64,000 bases of DNA from an uncultured Psychrobacter sp. (GTDB taxonomy: Bacteria > Pseudomonadota > Gammaproteobacteria > Pseudomonadales > Moraxellaceae): positions 62,001 to 126,000 of the forward strand of contig CANLDW010000001.1 of NCBI GenBank assembly GCA_947489525.1. Reading direction: 5' to 3'. The notes under the pieces are model-generated. The model worked only from the letters and a program-made list of their open reading frames with translations, was not told the origin of the DNA and ran no database searches. A program made the translations under genes and the position numbers. Below are positions 27,762-36,396 of the stretch, piece by piece; within the stretch, counting starts at the first letter, position 1, and each line of letters begins with the position of its first letter.

Positions 27762-28382
27762 ATGAGTACGGAATTTACCATAAAGACTTTCGATGAGTTA
27801 ACCTCAGTAGATGTGTATCATATTTTAAAAGCGCGTTCGCAAGTGTTCGTCGTTGAGCAAAACTGTCCTTATCAAGATATGGATGAGGTGGACTTCGACT
27901 GCTTGCATCTGGTGGCGCATCAGAATGAAGCCTTGATCGGTTATTGCCGTATTGTGCCGCCTGAATTTAATACCTTACGATCTAATCTATCAGTCGCTGA
28001 TCCTACTATAAAGGCCTCTGCTATGCCGGCGATTGGTCGCGTGCTGGTACTGCCAACACATCGTGGTCGCGGTGTGGCACGGCAAATCATGCTCCAAGCC
28101 ATCGCCTTTTGCCGTAAAAAATATGGCAAAAAAACCTCTATCATCCTCTCAGCGCAGACTTATCTTCTCAGCTTTTATCAGTCTTTGGGCTTTGTGCCAG
28201 AAGGTGAGCACTATCTAATAGACGGTCTGGAACATGTAAAAATGGTATTGTCTGTACCCAAAAAAGTGAAAGTGAAAAAAGAGCGCACAAGTGATACTTC
28301 TACAATCACCAAAGTATTAAGTGTTTTGCTGTTTATACTGGCAGCTTTGTTTATTTTAGGGCTGCTATATTTAATGATTTAA
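27762..28382 (+). CDS. GNAT acetyltransferase, ElaA-like, with a C-terminal membrane helix
   Basis: 206 residues. Residues 1-150 form an ElaA-type GNAT domain: R-S-Q-V-F-V-V-E-Q-N-C-P-Y-Q near the start, and the acetyl-CoA loop G-R-V-L-V-L-P-T-H-R-G-R-G-V-A-R near 92-107. A basic linker (K-K-V-K-V-K-K-E-R) leads to a C-terminal hydrophobic helix of about 20 residues at the very end, so the enzyme is probably tail-anchored, unusual for ElaA. The substrate is unknown. It follows the ABC exporter by 54 bp. Confidence 0.85.
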   Translation: MSTEFTIKTFDELTSVDVYHILKARSQVFVVEQNCPYQDMDEVDFDCLHLVAHQNEALIGYCRIVPPEFNTLRSNLSVADPTIKASAMPAIGRVLVLPTHRGRGVARQIMLQAIAFCRKKYGKKTSIILSAQTYLLSFYQSLGFVPEGEHYLIDGLEHVKMVLSVPKKVKVKKERTSDTSTITKVLSVLLFILAALFILGLLYLMI

Positions 28383-28535
28383 CTATTGGACTTTAAGTAT
28401 TTCATTTCCTAAATGCCTCACCTGCTTATTTCTTAACACAATTAAGTTTGGTTGTTCTCTACAGGCTATGCTACTTTTAAGTTGGATGAGCAAAAATCTA
28501 ACCCAAAGAACCGACTCAGGGAAGAGGAGTAGATC

Positions 28536-30053
28536 ATGTCTAATGTTCAAAATGACACCGTAGAGAGCAATGTTCGTCCAGACTACGATGATGAGATTCA
28601 AAAAATCGCCGATTATGTGCTCAATTATTCTATAGATGACGATTCGGCCAACAGCGATGACGCGTGGAATACGGCGCGCTATTGTTTGATGGATACTTTG
28701 GGCTGCGGTCTGTTGGCGCTACGCTTCCCTGAATGTACCAAGCATCTAGGCCCAGACTGCGCCGATCAAATCACCCCAAATGGCGCGCGTGTCCCCGGTA
28801 CCGCTTACCGACTCGATCCGATCAAAGCCGCCTTTGATATTGGTTGTATTGTGCGCTGGCTCGATTACAACGACACGTGGCTGGCGGCAGAATGGGGACA
28901 CCCTTCAGATAATCTTGGAGGTATTTTGGCGGTCGCTGACTACATTAGTCAGCAAAATATCAGCAAAGCTTGCGCGCCATTAACTATGCGAGATGTGCTC
29001 GAGGCCATGATTATGGCACACGAGATCCAAGGCGTTATGGCGCTTGATAACTCTTTTAACCGCGTGGGTCTGGATCATGTGTTTTTAGTCAAACTGGCCT
29101 CAACCGCAGTCGTTGCCAAACTCTATAACCTACCACGCGCACGTATTATGGCAGCGATATCGCAAGCTTTAGTGGATGGTCAGGCGCTTAGAACCTATCG
29201 CCATGCGCCCAATGCCGGCAGTCGCAAATCGTGGGCAGCAGGTGATGCGACCAGTCGCGCAGTACGTTTGGTCGATATCACTCGCCGCGGTGAGATGGGC
29301 ATTCCAGGGGCGTTGTCCGCGCCGCAGTGGGGATTTTACGATGTGCTGTTCAGTCATACCAATAAGGATTTGGCAACCAAACCTATCGATGAGCGCCGCT
29401 TTAAATTCCAGCGCGACTTTGGCAGTTATGTGATGGAAAATATCTTATTTAAGATAAGCTTTCCCGCTGAATTTCATGCGCAAACGGCGTGTGAGGCCGC
29501 GGTTATTTTGCATCCGCGTATTGATGATCGCCTTGATGATATTGATAAAATTGTCCTGACCACTCATGACTCAGCCATTCGTATCATCTCTAAAGAAGGC
29601 GAGCTTAATAACCCCGCCGACCGCGATCACTGTTTGCAATATATGGTGGCAGTACCGTTACTCACAGGTGATCTCATGGCAGAGAACTATGAAGATGACT
29701 ATCATGAGCAGCATCACATTTTGATTGATGGGCTGCGCCGTAAGATGGTGGTTGAAGAAGATCCACAGTACTCAAAAGATTATCATGATCCTAATAAACG
29801 CTCAATTGCTAATGCTATTCAGATATTTTTTAAAGACGGTAGTAGCACTGACAAAGTCGCCATTGAATATCCTATTGGTCATAAACGCCGCCGCGATGAG
29901 GGTATTCCCGTGCTTGAGGCAAAATTTAGAGCGAGTCTTGCTACCCGTTTTATAGACAGTCGTTGTCAAGAAATCATTGAGCTGTGTGATGATCAAGCGC
30001 GCTTGGAGCAAACGCCGGTGAATGAGTTTATGGATTTGTTTATGACTTATTGA
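28536..30053 (+). CDS. prpD: 2-methylcitrate dehydratase PrpD (MmgE/PrpD family)
   Basis: 505 residues. PrpD dehydrates 2-methylcitrate. Hallmark segments are V-P-G-T-A-Y-R-L-D-P, F-D-I-G-C-I-V-R-W-L-D-Y-N-D-T-W and E-W-G-H-P-S-D-N-L-G-G, very like E. coli PrpD. AGAGGAG lies before the ATG. Because acnD and prpF are also present, the locus carries both known routes for this dehydration step. A bidirectional terminator follows. Confidence 0.95.
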   Translation: MSNVQNDTVESNVRPDYDDEIQKIADYVLNYSIDDDSANSDDAWNTARYCLMDTLGCGLLALRFPECTKHLGPDCADQITPNGARVPGTAYRLDPIKAAFDIGCIVRWLDYNDTWLAAEWGHPSDNLGGILAVADYISQQNISKACAPLTMRDVLEAMIMAHEIQGVMALDNSFNRVGLDHVFLVKLASTAVVAKLYNLPRARIMAAISQALVDGQALRTYRHAPNAGSRKSWAAGDATSRAVRLVDITRRGEMGIPGALSAPQWGFYDVLFSHTNKDLATKPIDERRFKFQRDFGSYVMENILFKISFPAEFHAQTACEAAVILHPRIDDRLDDIDKIVLTTHDSAIRIISKEGELNNPADRDHCLQYMVAVPLLTGDLMAENYEDDYHEQHHILIDGLRRKMVVEEDPQYSKDYHDPNKRSIANAIQIFFKDGSSTDKVAIEYPIGHKRRRDEGIPVLEAKFRASLATRFIDSRCQEIIELCDDQARLEQTPVNEFMDLFMTY

Positions 30054-30072
30054 TTTTTGGGCATACATAATC

Positions 30073-30116
30073 AAAGGGCGTGTCGTTGTATTAAAGTATT
30101 AGAGATACGCCCTTTT
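30073..30116. terminator. Bidirectional terminator between prpD and the SDR gene
   Basis: AAAGGGCGTGTC pairs with GATACGCCCTTT (12 bp with one G-T pair) around a 19-nt loop; TTTT follows on the plus strand and the A-run at the left gives T residues on the minus strand. Both converging genes end close by. Confidence 0.75.
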
Positions 30117-30156
30117 CATGTTTCTTATGCTTCATCGTTTGGATCATGCTTAAACG

Positions 30157-30924
30157 CTACCACCGTATCGACTCCCCCGCCCAATCGACAAAACTTCCGG
30201 TTTGCTCAGCGCCCATTTTTGATAAGACCTCAAGTAATGACTCGGCGCTAAAGGCCGGCGAGAATAAATGACCGTCCGCGACATTACTTTGAAACGGGGC
30301 TGAAAGCTGAGTATTAACTGTGCCCGGCTGCATTACGACGACGCAAACGTCTTTGAGCGCGCGTCCCCATTCGATACTTAGATTTTTCATACCCATATTC
30401 AGCGCCGCCTTACTCATCCGATAGCTATACCAGCCGCCAAGCTCATTATCGCTAATGCTACCAACGCGCGCGGATATGGTCGCAAAAATAGCGGGGTTAT
30501 CTTGACTGCGCTCTGCTTTTTTGAGCAGCGGTTTGATATGTTTGGCAATGAGCATGCTGGCCAAAGCATTGATCTGCATGTTTTTTAAAAAAAATTCCGT
30601 CTCCATCTGCCGCAGTGCCTTTTCTGGCTGTGCCTGCTCGTTGTGCAAAAGTCCGACGCAGTTAATCACCCAGTCGATGTGATCCGTGTGCTGCTGAATG
30701 TTCTCAAGTGCTTGCTTAATACTACTCTCGTCGCTAACGTCCATCTTTAGCCAATACAGATTATCTGCTTCGATATTGGGTACGCTGTTGTGATAAGTGG
30801 CAAACACTCGAATCTTCGCTTGATCGTCGTTTTTTTCCTTAGCAGTAGCCGCCACTAATTGTTTGGTCATGGCCTGACCGATACCGCCCGTACCGCCGAT
30901 AATGAGATAGGTTTTATTATTCAT
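30157..30924 (-). CDS. Short-chain dehydrogenase/reductase
   Basis: 255 residues with a Rossmann fold: cofactor motif G-G-T-G-G-I-G-Q near residues 9-16, N-C-V-G near 89 and the catalytic pair Y-R-M-S-K near 165. A substrate cannot be inferred; the overall form resembles CsgA-like/C-factor SDR proteins. AAGGACT precedes the ATG. It is convergent with prpD and divergent from the DUF2868 gene. Confidence 0.9.
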   Translation of the reverse strand: MNNKTYLIIGGTGGIGQAMTKQLVAATAKEKNDDQAKIRVFATYHNSVPNIEADNLYWLKMDVSDESSIKQALENIQQHTDHIDWVINCVGLLHNEQAQPEKALRQMETEFFLKNMQINALASMLIAKHIKPLLKKAERSQDNPAIFATISARVGSISDNELGGWYSYRMSKAALNMGMKNLSIEWGRALKDVCVVVMQPGTVNTQLSAPFQSNVADGHLFSPAFSAESLLEVLSKMGAEQTGSFVDWAGESIRW

Positions 30925-31076
30925 GATAGAGTCCTTTTCTTATCGACACGCTCTAATATTTAAATTTTATAATATAGTTAATAATAACAGTTATCACAAT
31001 TTGATATACACTACAATAATTGCCATTCTGATTTAAGATCACTCTTAAAACCAAGGCTTTTATTCGGATATTATCT

Positions 31077-32435
31077 ATGCTGTCACCCCAAGATCAATTA
31101 ACTGAGCTGGTACGTACCCTTGAGAGTAAGCAACATATCTTTGCTACCGATCCGTTGTTGATCACCGAAAAGCTGCAAAATGAGGATGGTACGCCACTAC
31201 AAAAGTTGCATCGACGCGCCGCACGTATCGATAGCAATGGGGCACTAGCAAGCGTATTAGCCAAGATTGATGGGCGTATCAAAGGCATCATGATGGCGAT
31301 GAGCATCATTTGGTGCGTGTCAGGATTTTTAGGGTTATTCACTTTACTACAAGCGAACGTGGTTAACTTCTTTTATGTGCTGGTCTGCTTATTGGGTTTT
31401 CATACGATTATGCTAGTAGGCTGGCTGGTGCTGACAGTGATCAATCAAGGTAAGTCCTCCTCCAATTGGTTTGCCAGTTTTGTGAGTCCTAGTTATTTGA
31501 TACGCGGTAAAGACGATGTCACCCAAGCGGCTGTTAGACTGTATGAAGAGCAGCTCCAGCATAGCGGCATGCGCTGGTATTTAGGCCGTTTTAGTCATCA
31601 GTTGTGGCTTGCGACCTTAACCGGTATGCTCTTTGCGATCATGTTTTTGCTTATTGTGCGCCAGTACAGCTTTAGCTGGGAGTCCACGCTATTATCAGAC
31701 AATGCTCTGATTAACTTGACGCAAGTGCTGGGCTGGCTGCCAAGTTTGGTGGGCTTTGATGTGCCTGACAAGGCCGCTATTATCGAAAGCCGTTTGGTCA
31801 CTGACGCCCTACCCTTATCGATTGCAAGACAATGGGCAAGTTTGCTCATTGGCAGCCTGCTTATGTATGGCATCGTACCGCGCGCTATAGCTTGGGCATT
31901 TTGCGCGCTGATGTTCCGCCGCAAAAAAATGCGCGTTGATATCAATCTGCTTTATTATCAAAAGATCATTAACTTTTGGCAGCGTCAAGTCGTTGATGCT
32001 GATGATTTCAAAGAGGCCCCTGCCCCTATTGCCCCAAAAGCCAAAGTCAGTACGGGTAATAAGCTGGTGGCGTTACTAGAGTATCCCTCTAATCAAGACA
32101 ACTGGTGGCTGGCGGGTCTTAGCGATTTTACTCATCAAAATGAGATTGAGAACTTCGGTATCGTTGATGACCGAGATGATTTAGCACGTTTGATTGACTA
32201 TTTGGAGACGCATCCCGTTCAAGTCTTGTTAGGTATTCATAGCACAGCATTACCTGATCGCGGTACCCTACGTAAGCTTGATCAAATTGCTACTCATGCC
32301 AAGCAAGGTCTAATCGTGCAATTGCTCGATGATACCTCTAGCAATGAAGACAGTAGGATACAGCGCTATCAGCAGTGGCAAACGGCGCTGGCCGCTCGAA
32401 AAATCGGTTTGGTAAATGATGAGTCAGTGCTATAG
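31077..32435 (+). CDS. DUF2868 domain membrane protein
   Basis: 452 residues. Helices near 75-95, 100-125, 180-200 and 260-285 flank loops; the C-terminal 150 residues are soluble and include W-W-L-A-G-L-S and a region resembling a nucleotide-binding-like fold. DUF2868 genes typically stand next to DUF3482 GTPase genes, as here (96 bp apart), so the two very likely act together at the membrane. Role unknown. Confidence 0.85.
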   Translation: MLSPQDQLTELVRTLESKQHIFATDPLLITEKLQNEDGTPLQKLHRRAARIDSNGALASVLAKIDGRIKGIMMAMSIIWCVSGFLGLFTLLQANVVNFFYVLVCLLGFHTIMLVGWLVLTVINQGKSSSNWFASFVSPSYLIRGKDDVTQAAVRLYEEQLQHSGMRWYLGRFSHQLWLATLTGMLFAIMFLLIVRQYSFSWESTLLSDNALINLTQVLGWLPSLVGFDVPDKAAIIESRLVTDALPLSIARQWASLLIGSLLMYGIVPRAIAWAFCALMFRRKKMRVDINLLYYQKIINFWQRQVVDADDFKEAPAPIAPKAKVSTGNKLVALLEYPSNQDNWWLAGLSDFTHQNEIENFGIVDDRDDLARLIDYLETHPVQVLLGIHSTALPDRGTLRKLDQIATHAKQGLIVQLLDDTSSNEDSRIQRYQQWQTALAARKIGLVNDESVL

Positions 32436-32531
32436 CATTTAAAATATAAAACCTTTAGAAGTACGATTCATTAACCTTAAACTTATCAGTTAAAGTCAAA
32501 TAGATACTCACTCTACTAAATGATATGAATT

Positions 32532-34073
32532 ATGAATGATAACAATAATACCGTAACGCCTAATGCTGAAGAAGCTGCTTTTTCAAGCCAACCCTCTTCA
32601 AGTCAATCGTCTTATAAAAAGACAATTGCCAGTGGCGAGCCATTAAAGCTGGCTGTCGTTGGTCATACTAATACGGGTAAGACCTCAATCCTGCGTACTC
32701 TTTTGCGTGATGTGTATTTTGGGGAGGTCAAAAACGAAGCAGCAACCACGCGTCATGTGGAGCGCGCGCAATTAACTGATAGCCAGACTGGTGAGGCGCT
32801 CGTCACTTTATATGATACGCCTGGGCTTGAGGACGCTTCAGGTCTTATGGATTGGCTGGAGGATAATACCGCCAGTCGACGTGATGGTATTGAGCGCTTG
32901 CAGCAGTTTTTGGCGGCGGACATCGCTATGGGCGCAGCTGCTGGTTTTGATGACAGTTTTGAGGATTATAGCCAAGAAGCCAAAGTCGTTCGGCAACTAT
33001 TAGCCAGTGATATGGCGATCTATGTGGTGGATGCGCGTGAACCTGTCCTCGGTAAATACAAAGATGAATTGGCGATTTTATCTTGGGCGGCCATTCCAGT
33101 GATGCCTGTGTTTAACTTTACTGATTCTCAAGATGCCAATATCGATGCGTGGCAGACCATGCTGGCACGGCGTAATCTGCATATCTCAACTCGCTTTGAC
33201 TCGGTAGCTTTTGAGTTTGAAGATGAGATGCGGCTGTGGCAAAACCTAGCTACCATGCTGACGCACTCTGAGATGCTAGATCAGCTGATGCAGCGTCGTC
33301 GCGAGGACTGGGCACAGCTATATGATGAGGCTAATATCGTTATCGCTGATTTTTTGATTAACGTTGCTGCTTTTGTGCGTGAGATCAATGACGATGATGA
33401 TCCACTGCCTGTGCTCACTCAAATGCAAGAGGCGGTTAGGCAAACTGAGCGCGCCATGCAGCATAAGTTATTAAACCTTTATAAGTTTTACGACAATGCG
33501 GTAGCGGCAACTCCGCTTGAATTGCAGGCGTATCAGCAAGATCCTTTTGACCCTGAGCTACTCAAAAGCTATGGTATCCGTACCACTTCTGGTGCAGCAG
33601 CGGGCGCGCTTATCGGTTTGGGGATTGATGCAGCCGCGCTAGGTACGACGTTAGGCTTGGGTGCGGCTTTAGGTGCTATTGGCGGTGGTCTATTATCAAA
33701 CACCAGCAGCATCGCTGATAAAATCACAGGGGTTAAACGATTATATATTGATCCTGCTACCTTAACGCTATTGGCCACTCGGGCGCTCGACTTATTGAGC
33801 GCACTACGTCACCGTGGTCATGCGGCTACAGATACCACTCAGCTTCTTTATCAAGGGGAGACTGAACAGCTTAGTAATGATAGCGAAAACGATAACCCTG
33901 TGATAACGCCGTGGGCATCACACAAATTACCCGGTGAGCTTAAAAAAGCGCGCGGCAAACCTCAGTGGTCATCGCTGAGCAATCAAAAGTCTGAGCAGGC
34001 ACAAAGTCTGCGCGTAGAGGCGGCGTGGTCGCTTGCGCATAAATTACAGGCATATAAGGTTGAGCGCGAGTAG
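32532..34073 (+). CDS. GTPase with DUF3482 domain
   Basis: 513 residues. An Era/Obg-like G domain near the N-terminus has Walker A V-V-G-H-T-N-T-G-K-T-S (residues 41-51), G3 L-Y-D-T-P-G-L-E-D and a G4-like F-N-F-T-D. A Gly/Ala-rich hydrophobic stretch at about 355-385 (A-A-G-A-L-I-G-L-G and L-G-A-A-L-G-A-I-G-G-G) could insert into the membrane, as in DUF3482 proteins. It follows the DUF2868 gene; together they may form a membrane GTPase unit of unknown function. Confidence 0.88.
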   Translation: MNDNNNTVTPNAEEAAFSSQPSSSQSSYKKTIASGEPLKLAVVGHTNTGKTSILRTLLRDVYFGEVKNEAATTRHVERAQLTDSQTGEALVTLYDTPGLEDASGLMDWLEDNTASRRDGIERLQQFLAADIAMGAAAGFDDSFEDYSQEAKVVRQLLASDMAIYVVDAREPVLGKYKDELAILSWAAIPVMPVFNFTDSQDANIDAWQTMLARRNLHISTRFDSVAFEFEDEMRLWQNLATMLTHSEMLDQLMQRRREDWAQLYDEANIVIADFLINVAAFVREINDDDDPLPVLTQMQEAVRQTERAMQHKLLNLYKFYDNAVAATPLELQAYQQDPFDPELLKSYGIRTTSGAAAGALIGLGIDAAALGTTLGLGAALGAIGGGLLSNTSSIADKITGVKRLYIDPATLTLLATRALDLLSALRHRGHAATDTTQLLYQGETEQLSNDSENDNPVITPWASHKLPGELKKARGKPQWSSLSNQKSEQAQSLRVEAAWSLAHKLQAYKVERE

Positions 34074-34195
34074 CTGGTTTTATGATGACTTTTTAAACTA
34101 TGAAGGTGCGCGCGGCGCATCCTATCACTGAATTAGCGTACGAAATCTCTTTTTTAACCTAATATAAATCATCGCAAGTTACTAAATTGGCGTAG

Positions 34196-34218
34196 GCTGG
34201 GTATTCAACCCAGCATTT
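34196..34218 (+). terminator. Candidate terminator hairpin after the DUF3482 gene
   Basis: GCTGGGT pairs with ACCCAGC around ATTCA, followed by ATTTTA. The T-run is short. The same sequence style resembles the dispersed GGGTGGGTT/AACCCACC palindromes seen at 20125-20228. Confidence 0.45.
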
Positions 34219-34282
34219 TAGTTCTACAAATTTTATGTCAATTCGATTTAAACCATTCTTCTTACTTCTTACAAATCCATGT

Positions 34283-35299
34283 TTAACTCAACAACCCACT
34301 CAAAGCATCAGTCCCGCGTACATCGGTTTGTTGCAGGTAAATCGGATACAAAGGATAATTTTTAAAAGTCTGGGTAATCTCACTCATCAAACTTTGCTGT
34401 CTATCCGCGCGCTGCTGCCAAAAACTATCGGTTTGCGTCGGCGTGATCAGTTGATTAACCACAATGGCTGCTGGCGTGAGTGCGCTGTCCTCCAATTGCT
34501 GAATGGCGCGCTTAGTTTCAGCTATTGGGAGGACGTCAGCGGTCATAACGAGTATGATAGCGGTCTGTACGCGATCATGCAGTAGAGCGCCTGCCTGACG
34601 AAACAGCTGCTTGCGCTTCTCCAACACCGCTACCGCTTGCTCCCAGCGATCCGGTTTATGCTTGGCAAATGGGTTAGCGACGTTGTTTTGATCACGGTTA
34701 TCTTTGTGACTGTCGTTACGATCTAAACGCGTTGTCACTGAACGCAGTTTAGCTTGCCGCCGCTGCTGAGCGAGTAGCCCATCTGTCCATGCGCCCATCA
34801 TCTCAGGTAGTACTAGCAAACGCAGCGTATGTCCGGTCGGCGCGGTGTCAAAGATAATATGCTCATAGCCTGCACTTGCTGCCGAGACCAAATGCTGACA
34901 CATGGATTCGAGCATAGCCGCTTCCTGTGCGCCTGGTGCAGACTTTGACAGTTGTAGATGCTCACGAATCTTGGGCAGCATATCAGGGTTGGCGTAGGCA
35001 GATATCGTACGCTCAACGTGCGCGAAATGGCTATCGACGATGACGTCTGGATTTAATTCGATAGCATCAAGGAATGGGGTAATCACCGTTTTTTTATTAC
35101 TCAGCGCTACATTTAAGACATCACCCAAGCTATGGGCCGGATCTGTTGAGATAATTAAGGTTTTCTTTTGCGCGCTGGCGAAACGGCTGGCGAGCGCTGC
35201 TGCGGTTGTGGTCTTCCCTACCCCGCCTTTACCGCCAACAAATATAATTGGCTGGTTGGATAGTTGCTTCACTAATGTACTTAAAGGTTGTAGCGACAT
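34283..35299 (-). CDS. ArsA/GET3 family ATPase
   Basis: 338 residues with a deviant Walker A, G-G-K-G-G-V-G-K-T-T-T (residues 22-32), and the family motif I-F-D-T-A-P-T-G-H-T-L-R-L-L near 145-160. Such ATPases energise arsenite pumps or handle tail-anchored membrane proteins; no arsenic genes are near, so an arsenic role is not supported. The upstream neighbour (44 bp away, same strand) is a small CC-ending protein known to occur beside these ATPases, which suggests a joint function. Confidence 0.9.
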   Translation of the reverse strand: MSLQPLSTLVKQLSNQPIIFVGGKGGVGKTTTAAALASRFASAQKKTLIISTDPAHSLGDVLNVALSNKKTVITPFLDAIELNPDVIVDSHFAHVERTISAYANPDMLPKIREHLQLSKSAPGAQEAAMLESMCQHLVSAASAGYEHIIFDTAPTGHTLRLLVLPEMMGAWTDGLLAQQRRQAKLRSVTTRLDRNDSHKDNRDQNNVANPFAKHKPDRWEQAVAVLEKRKQLFRQAGALLHDRVQTAIILVMTADVLPIAETKRAIQQLEDSALTPAAIVVNQLITPTQTDSFWQQRADRQQSLMSEITQTFKNYPLYPIYLQQTDVRGTDALSGLLS

Positions 35300-35343
35300 T
35301 TTAGTATTTATCCAAAGACTAATTTGCTAGCTAATACAACTCA

Positions 35344-35619
35344 CTAGCAACAACCTACATGACCAAAGGGACATCTTTCCATGCCCATTCGGGTATGCCA
35401 CTCATGAAAGTTCTCTAAAAATAATGGTTGTAGCTCTAAGGTATAGAAACTGGCAGGATTATCAATACCTAAACTCTCAGCGAACATCATCAGCATAAAA
35501 AAATCCTCCTCATCGCGAGCGGCGCGCGCCATGGTCTGCCGATATGGCGCGTGATAAAACTCGTTTAGTCCAGTTAAAAACCGCTGCCATAGCGATGGAT
35601 TATTTTTGGTATCGTTCAT
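35344..35619 (-). CDS. Small CC-ending protein (cory-CC-star type)
   Basis: 91 residues ending C-P-F-G-H-V-G-C-C. Three C-terminal Cys and one His could bind metal or carry a redox or prenyl-like modification. F-Y-H-A-P-Y-R and A-R-D-E-E-D-F-F-M-L-M are in the central helical part. It resembles the small family named for its terminal Cys-Cys, which tends to sit next to ArsA/GET3 ATPases, as here. Function unknown. It follows yoeB by 22 bp on the same strand and may share its transcript. Confidence 0.75.
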   Translation of the reverse strand: MNDTKNNPSLWQRFLTGLNEFYHAPYRQTMARAARDEEDFFMLMMFAESLGIDNPASFYTLELQPLFLENFHEWHTRMGMERCPFGHVGCC

Positions 35620-35641
35620 GATATGATCTTCTTACTTATTA

Positions 35642-35896
35642 TTAGTAATGAAATCGGCATTGCACAATAATGATAGCTGTTTCTTGAACTTCATAAACCA
35701 GCCTGTGTTCTTGATCGATGCGACGCGACCAGTACCCAGCAAGATCATGTTTTAAAGGTTCAGGTTTACCAATACCTTCGAACGGTTCACGTTGAATAGC
35801 TTTGATAAGCTTATTGATCTGTTTGACTTTTTCCTTGCTGGTCTTTTGCCAGTATAAATAGTCGCTCCACCCATCTTCAGTCCAAGACAATATCAA
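35642..35896 (-). CDS. yoeB: Toxin YoeB, second module
   Basis: 84 residues, the same length as E. coli YoeB and with identical active-site positions: Glu46, Arg65, His83 and Tyr84. Translation appears to start at a TTG (35894-35896) overlapping the antitoxin stop as TTGA, so toxin synthesis should be coupled to, and lower than, that of the antitoxin. It differs clearly from the YoeB encoded at 23.6 kb, so it is not a recent duplicate. Confidence 0.94.
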   Translation of the reverse strand: MILSWTEDGWSDYLYWQKTSKEKVKQINKLIKAIQREPFEGIGKPEPLKHDLAGYWSRRIDQEHRLVYEVQETAIIIVQCRFHY

Positions 35897-36192
35897 AAGT
35901 TTACCTCTTCATCAGCAGGCGTATCTAGATGATCTGTGTCTACATCAATGATGTCATGTTCAATAATTTTGCCTGATTTTGCCTCACTAATGGAGCGTCT
36001 TAATCGTTTTGCATTGTTGGGACTACTTAAAAGGTGAAGGGTTTCTTCATACGAATTAAATTCTTCTAAGCTCATAAGTACAGTAGGTTTAGAATTTTGT
36101 CGTGTAATGATGATAGGACCTTTATCAGAATGCACTTTGTCTATAAATTTTGCTAATTCTTTTCTAAAATCAGTATAGTTAATGACATTCAT
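35893..36192 (-). CDS. yefM: Antitoxin, Phd/YefM family, second module
   Basis: 99 residues from M-N-V-I-N-Y-T-D-F-R-K-E-L. A longer frame opens at 36249, but CAGGAG lies 8 bp before the ATG at 36192, and the family starts here. I-I-I-T-R-Q-N-S-K-P-T-V-L-M-S-L-E-E-F is the Phd/YefM core; the tail is Asp-rich. It is only moderately like the antitoxin at 23.2 kb, yet shares its operator layout. An imperfect palindrome, TAGTGCTTGCACTA, lies in its leader at 36222-36235. Confidence 0.92.
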   Translation of the reverse strand: MNVINYTDFRKELAKFIDKVHSDKGPIIITRQNSKPTVLMSLEEFNSYEETLHLLSSPNNAKRLRRSISEAKSGKIIEHDIIDVDTDHLDTPADEEVNF

Positions 36193-36261
36193 TATAGTTA
36201 CTCCTGTTCTAATTTTTAGTGCTTGCACTAATACATAGTGTATCACCACTAGAACTATATT

Positions 36262-36279
36262 TGTACATGTATCAGTACA
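36262..36279 (-). promoter_or_regulatory. Paired TGTACA-type operator of the second yefM-yoeB
   Basis: Read on the minus strand: ATGTACT, 6 bp, TGTACAA. Half-sites are 12 bp apart, exactly as in the first module. It lies 70 bp before the antitoxin start. Confidence 0.7.
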
Positions 36280-36312
36280 TCAATAGTTTCTTATAGGATT
36301 CAGCTTGCGCCA

Positions 36313-36343
36313 TAAAATAAAAAACGCCAGCAGTAGCCAGCGT
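36313..36343 (-). terminator. Candidate terminator of cstA
   Basis: On the minus strand ACGC..GC pairs with GC..GCGT (4 + 2 bp around a two-base internal mismatch and AGTA-type loop), then TTTTTTATTTTA follows. Stem is weak but the T-run and the position 54 bp past the cstA stop fit. Confidence 0.5.
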
Positions 36344-36396
36344 CTTATATTGCTATCCTATTTAGTTTTTAGATCCATTTCTAGTTTTATTGACCG

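Noticed and set aside
34235..34585. Plus-strand 116-codon frame opposite the end of the ArsA-type gene
   Set aside because: Shadow of a confident gene; no motif.
34283..35299. Arsenite efflux function
   Set aside because: No arsB, arsR or arsC is near and only a single ATPase domain is present.
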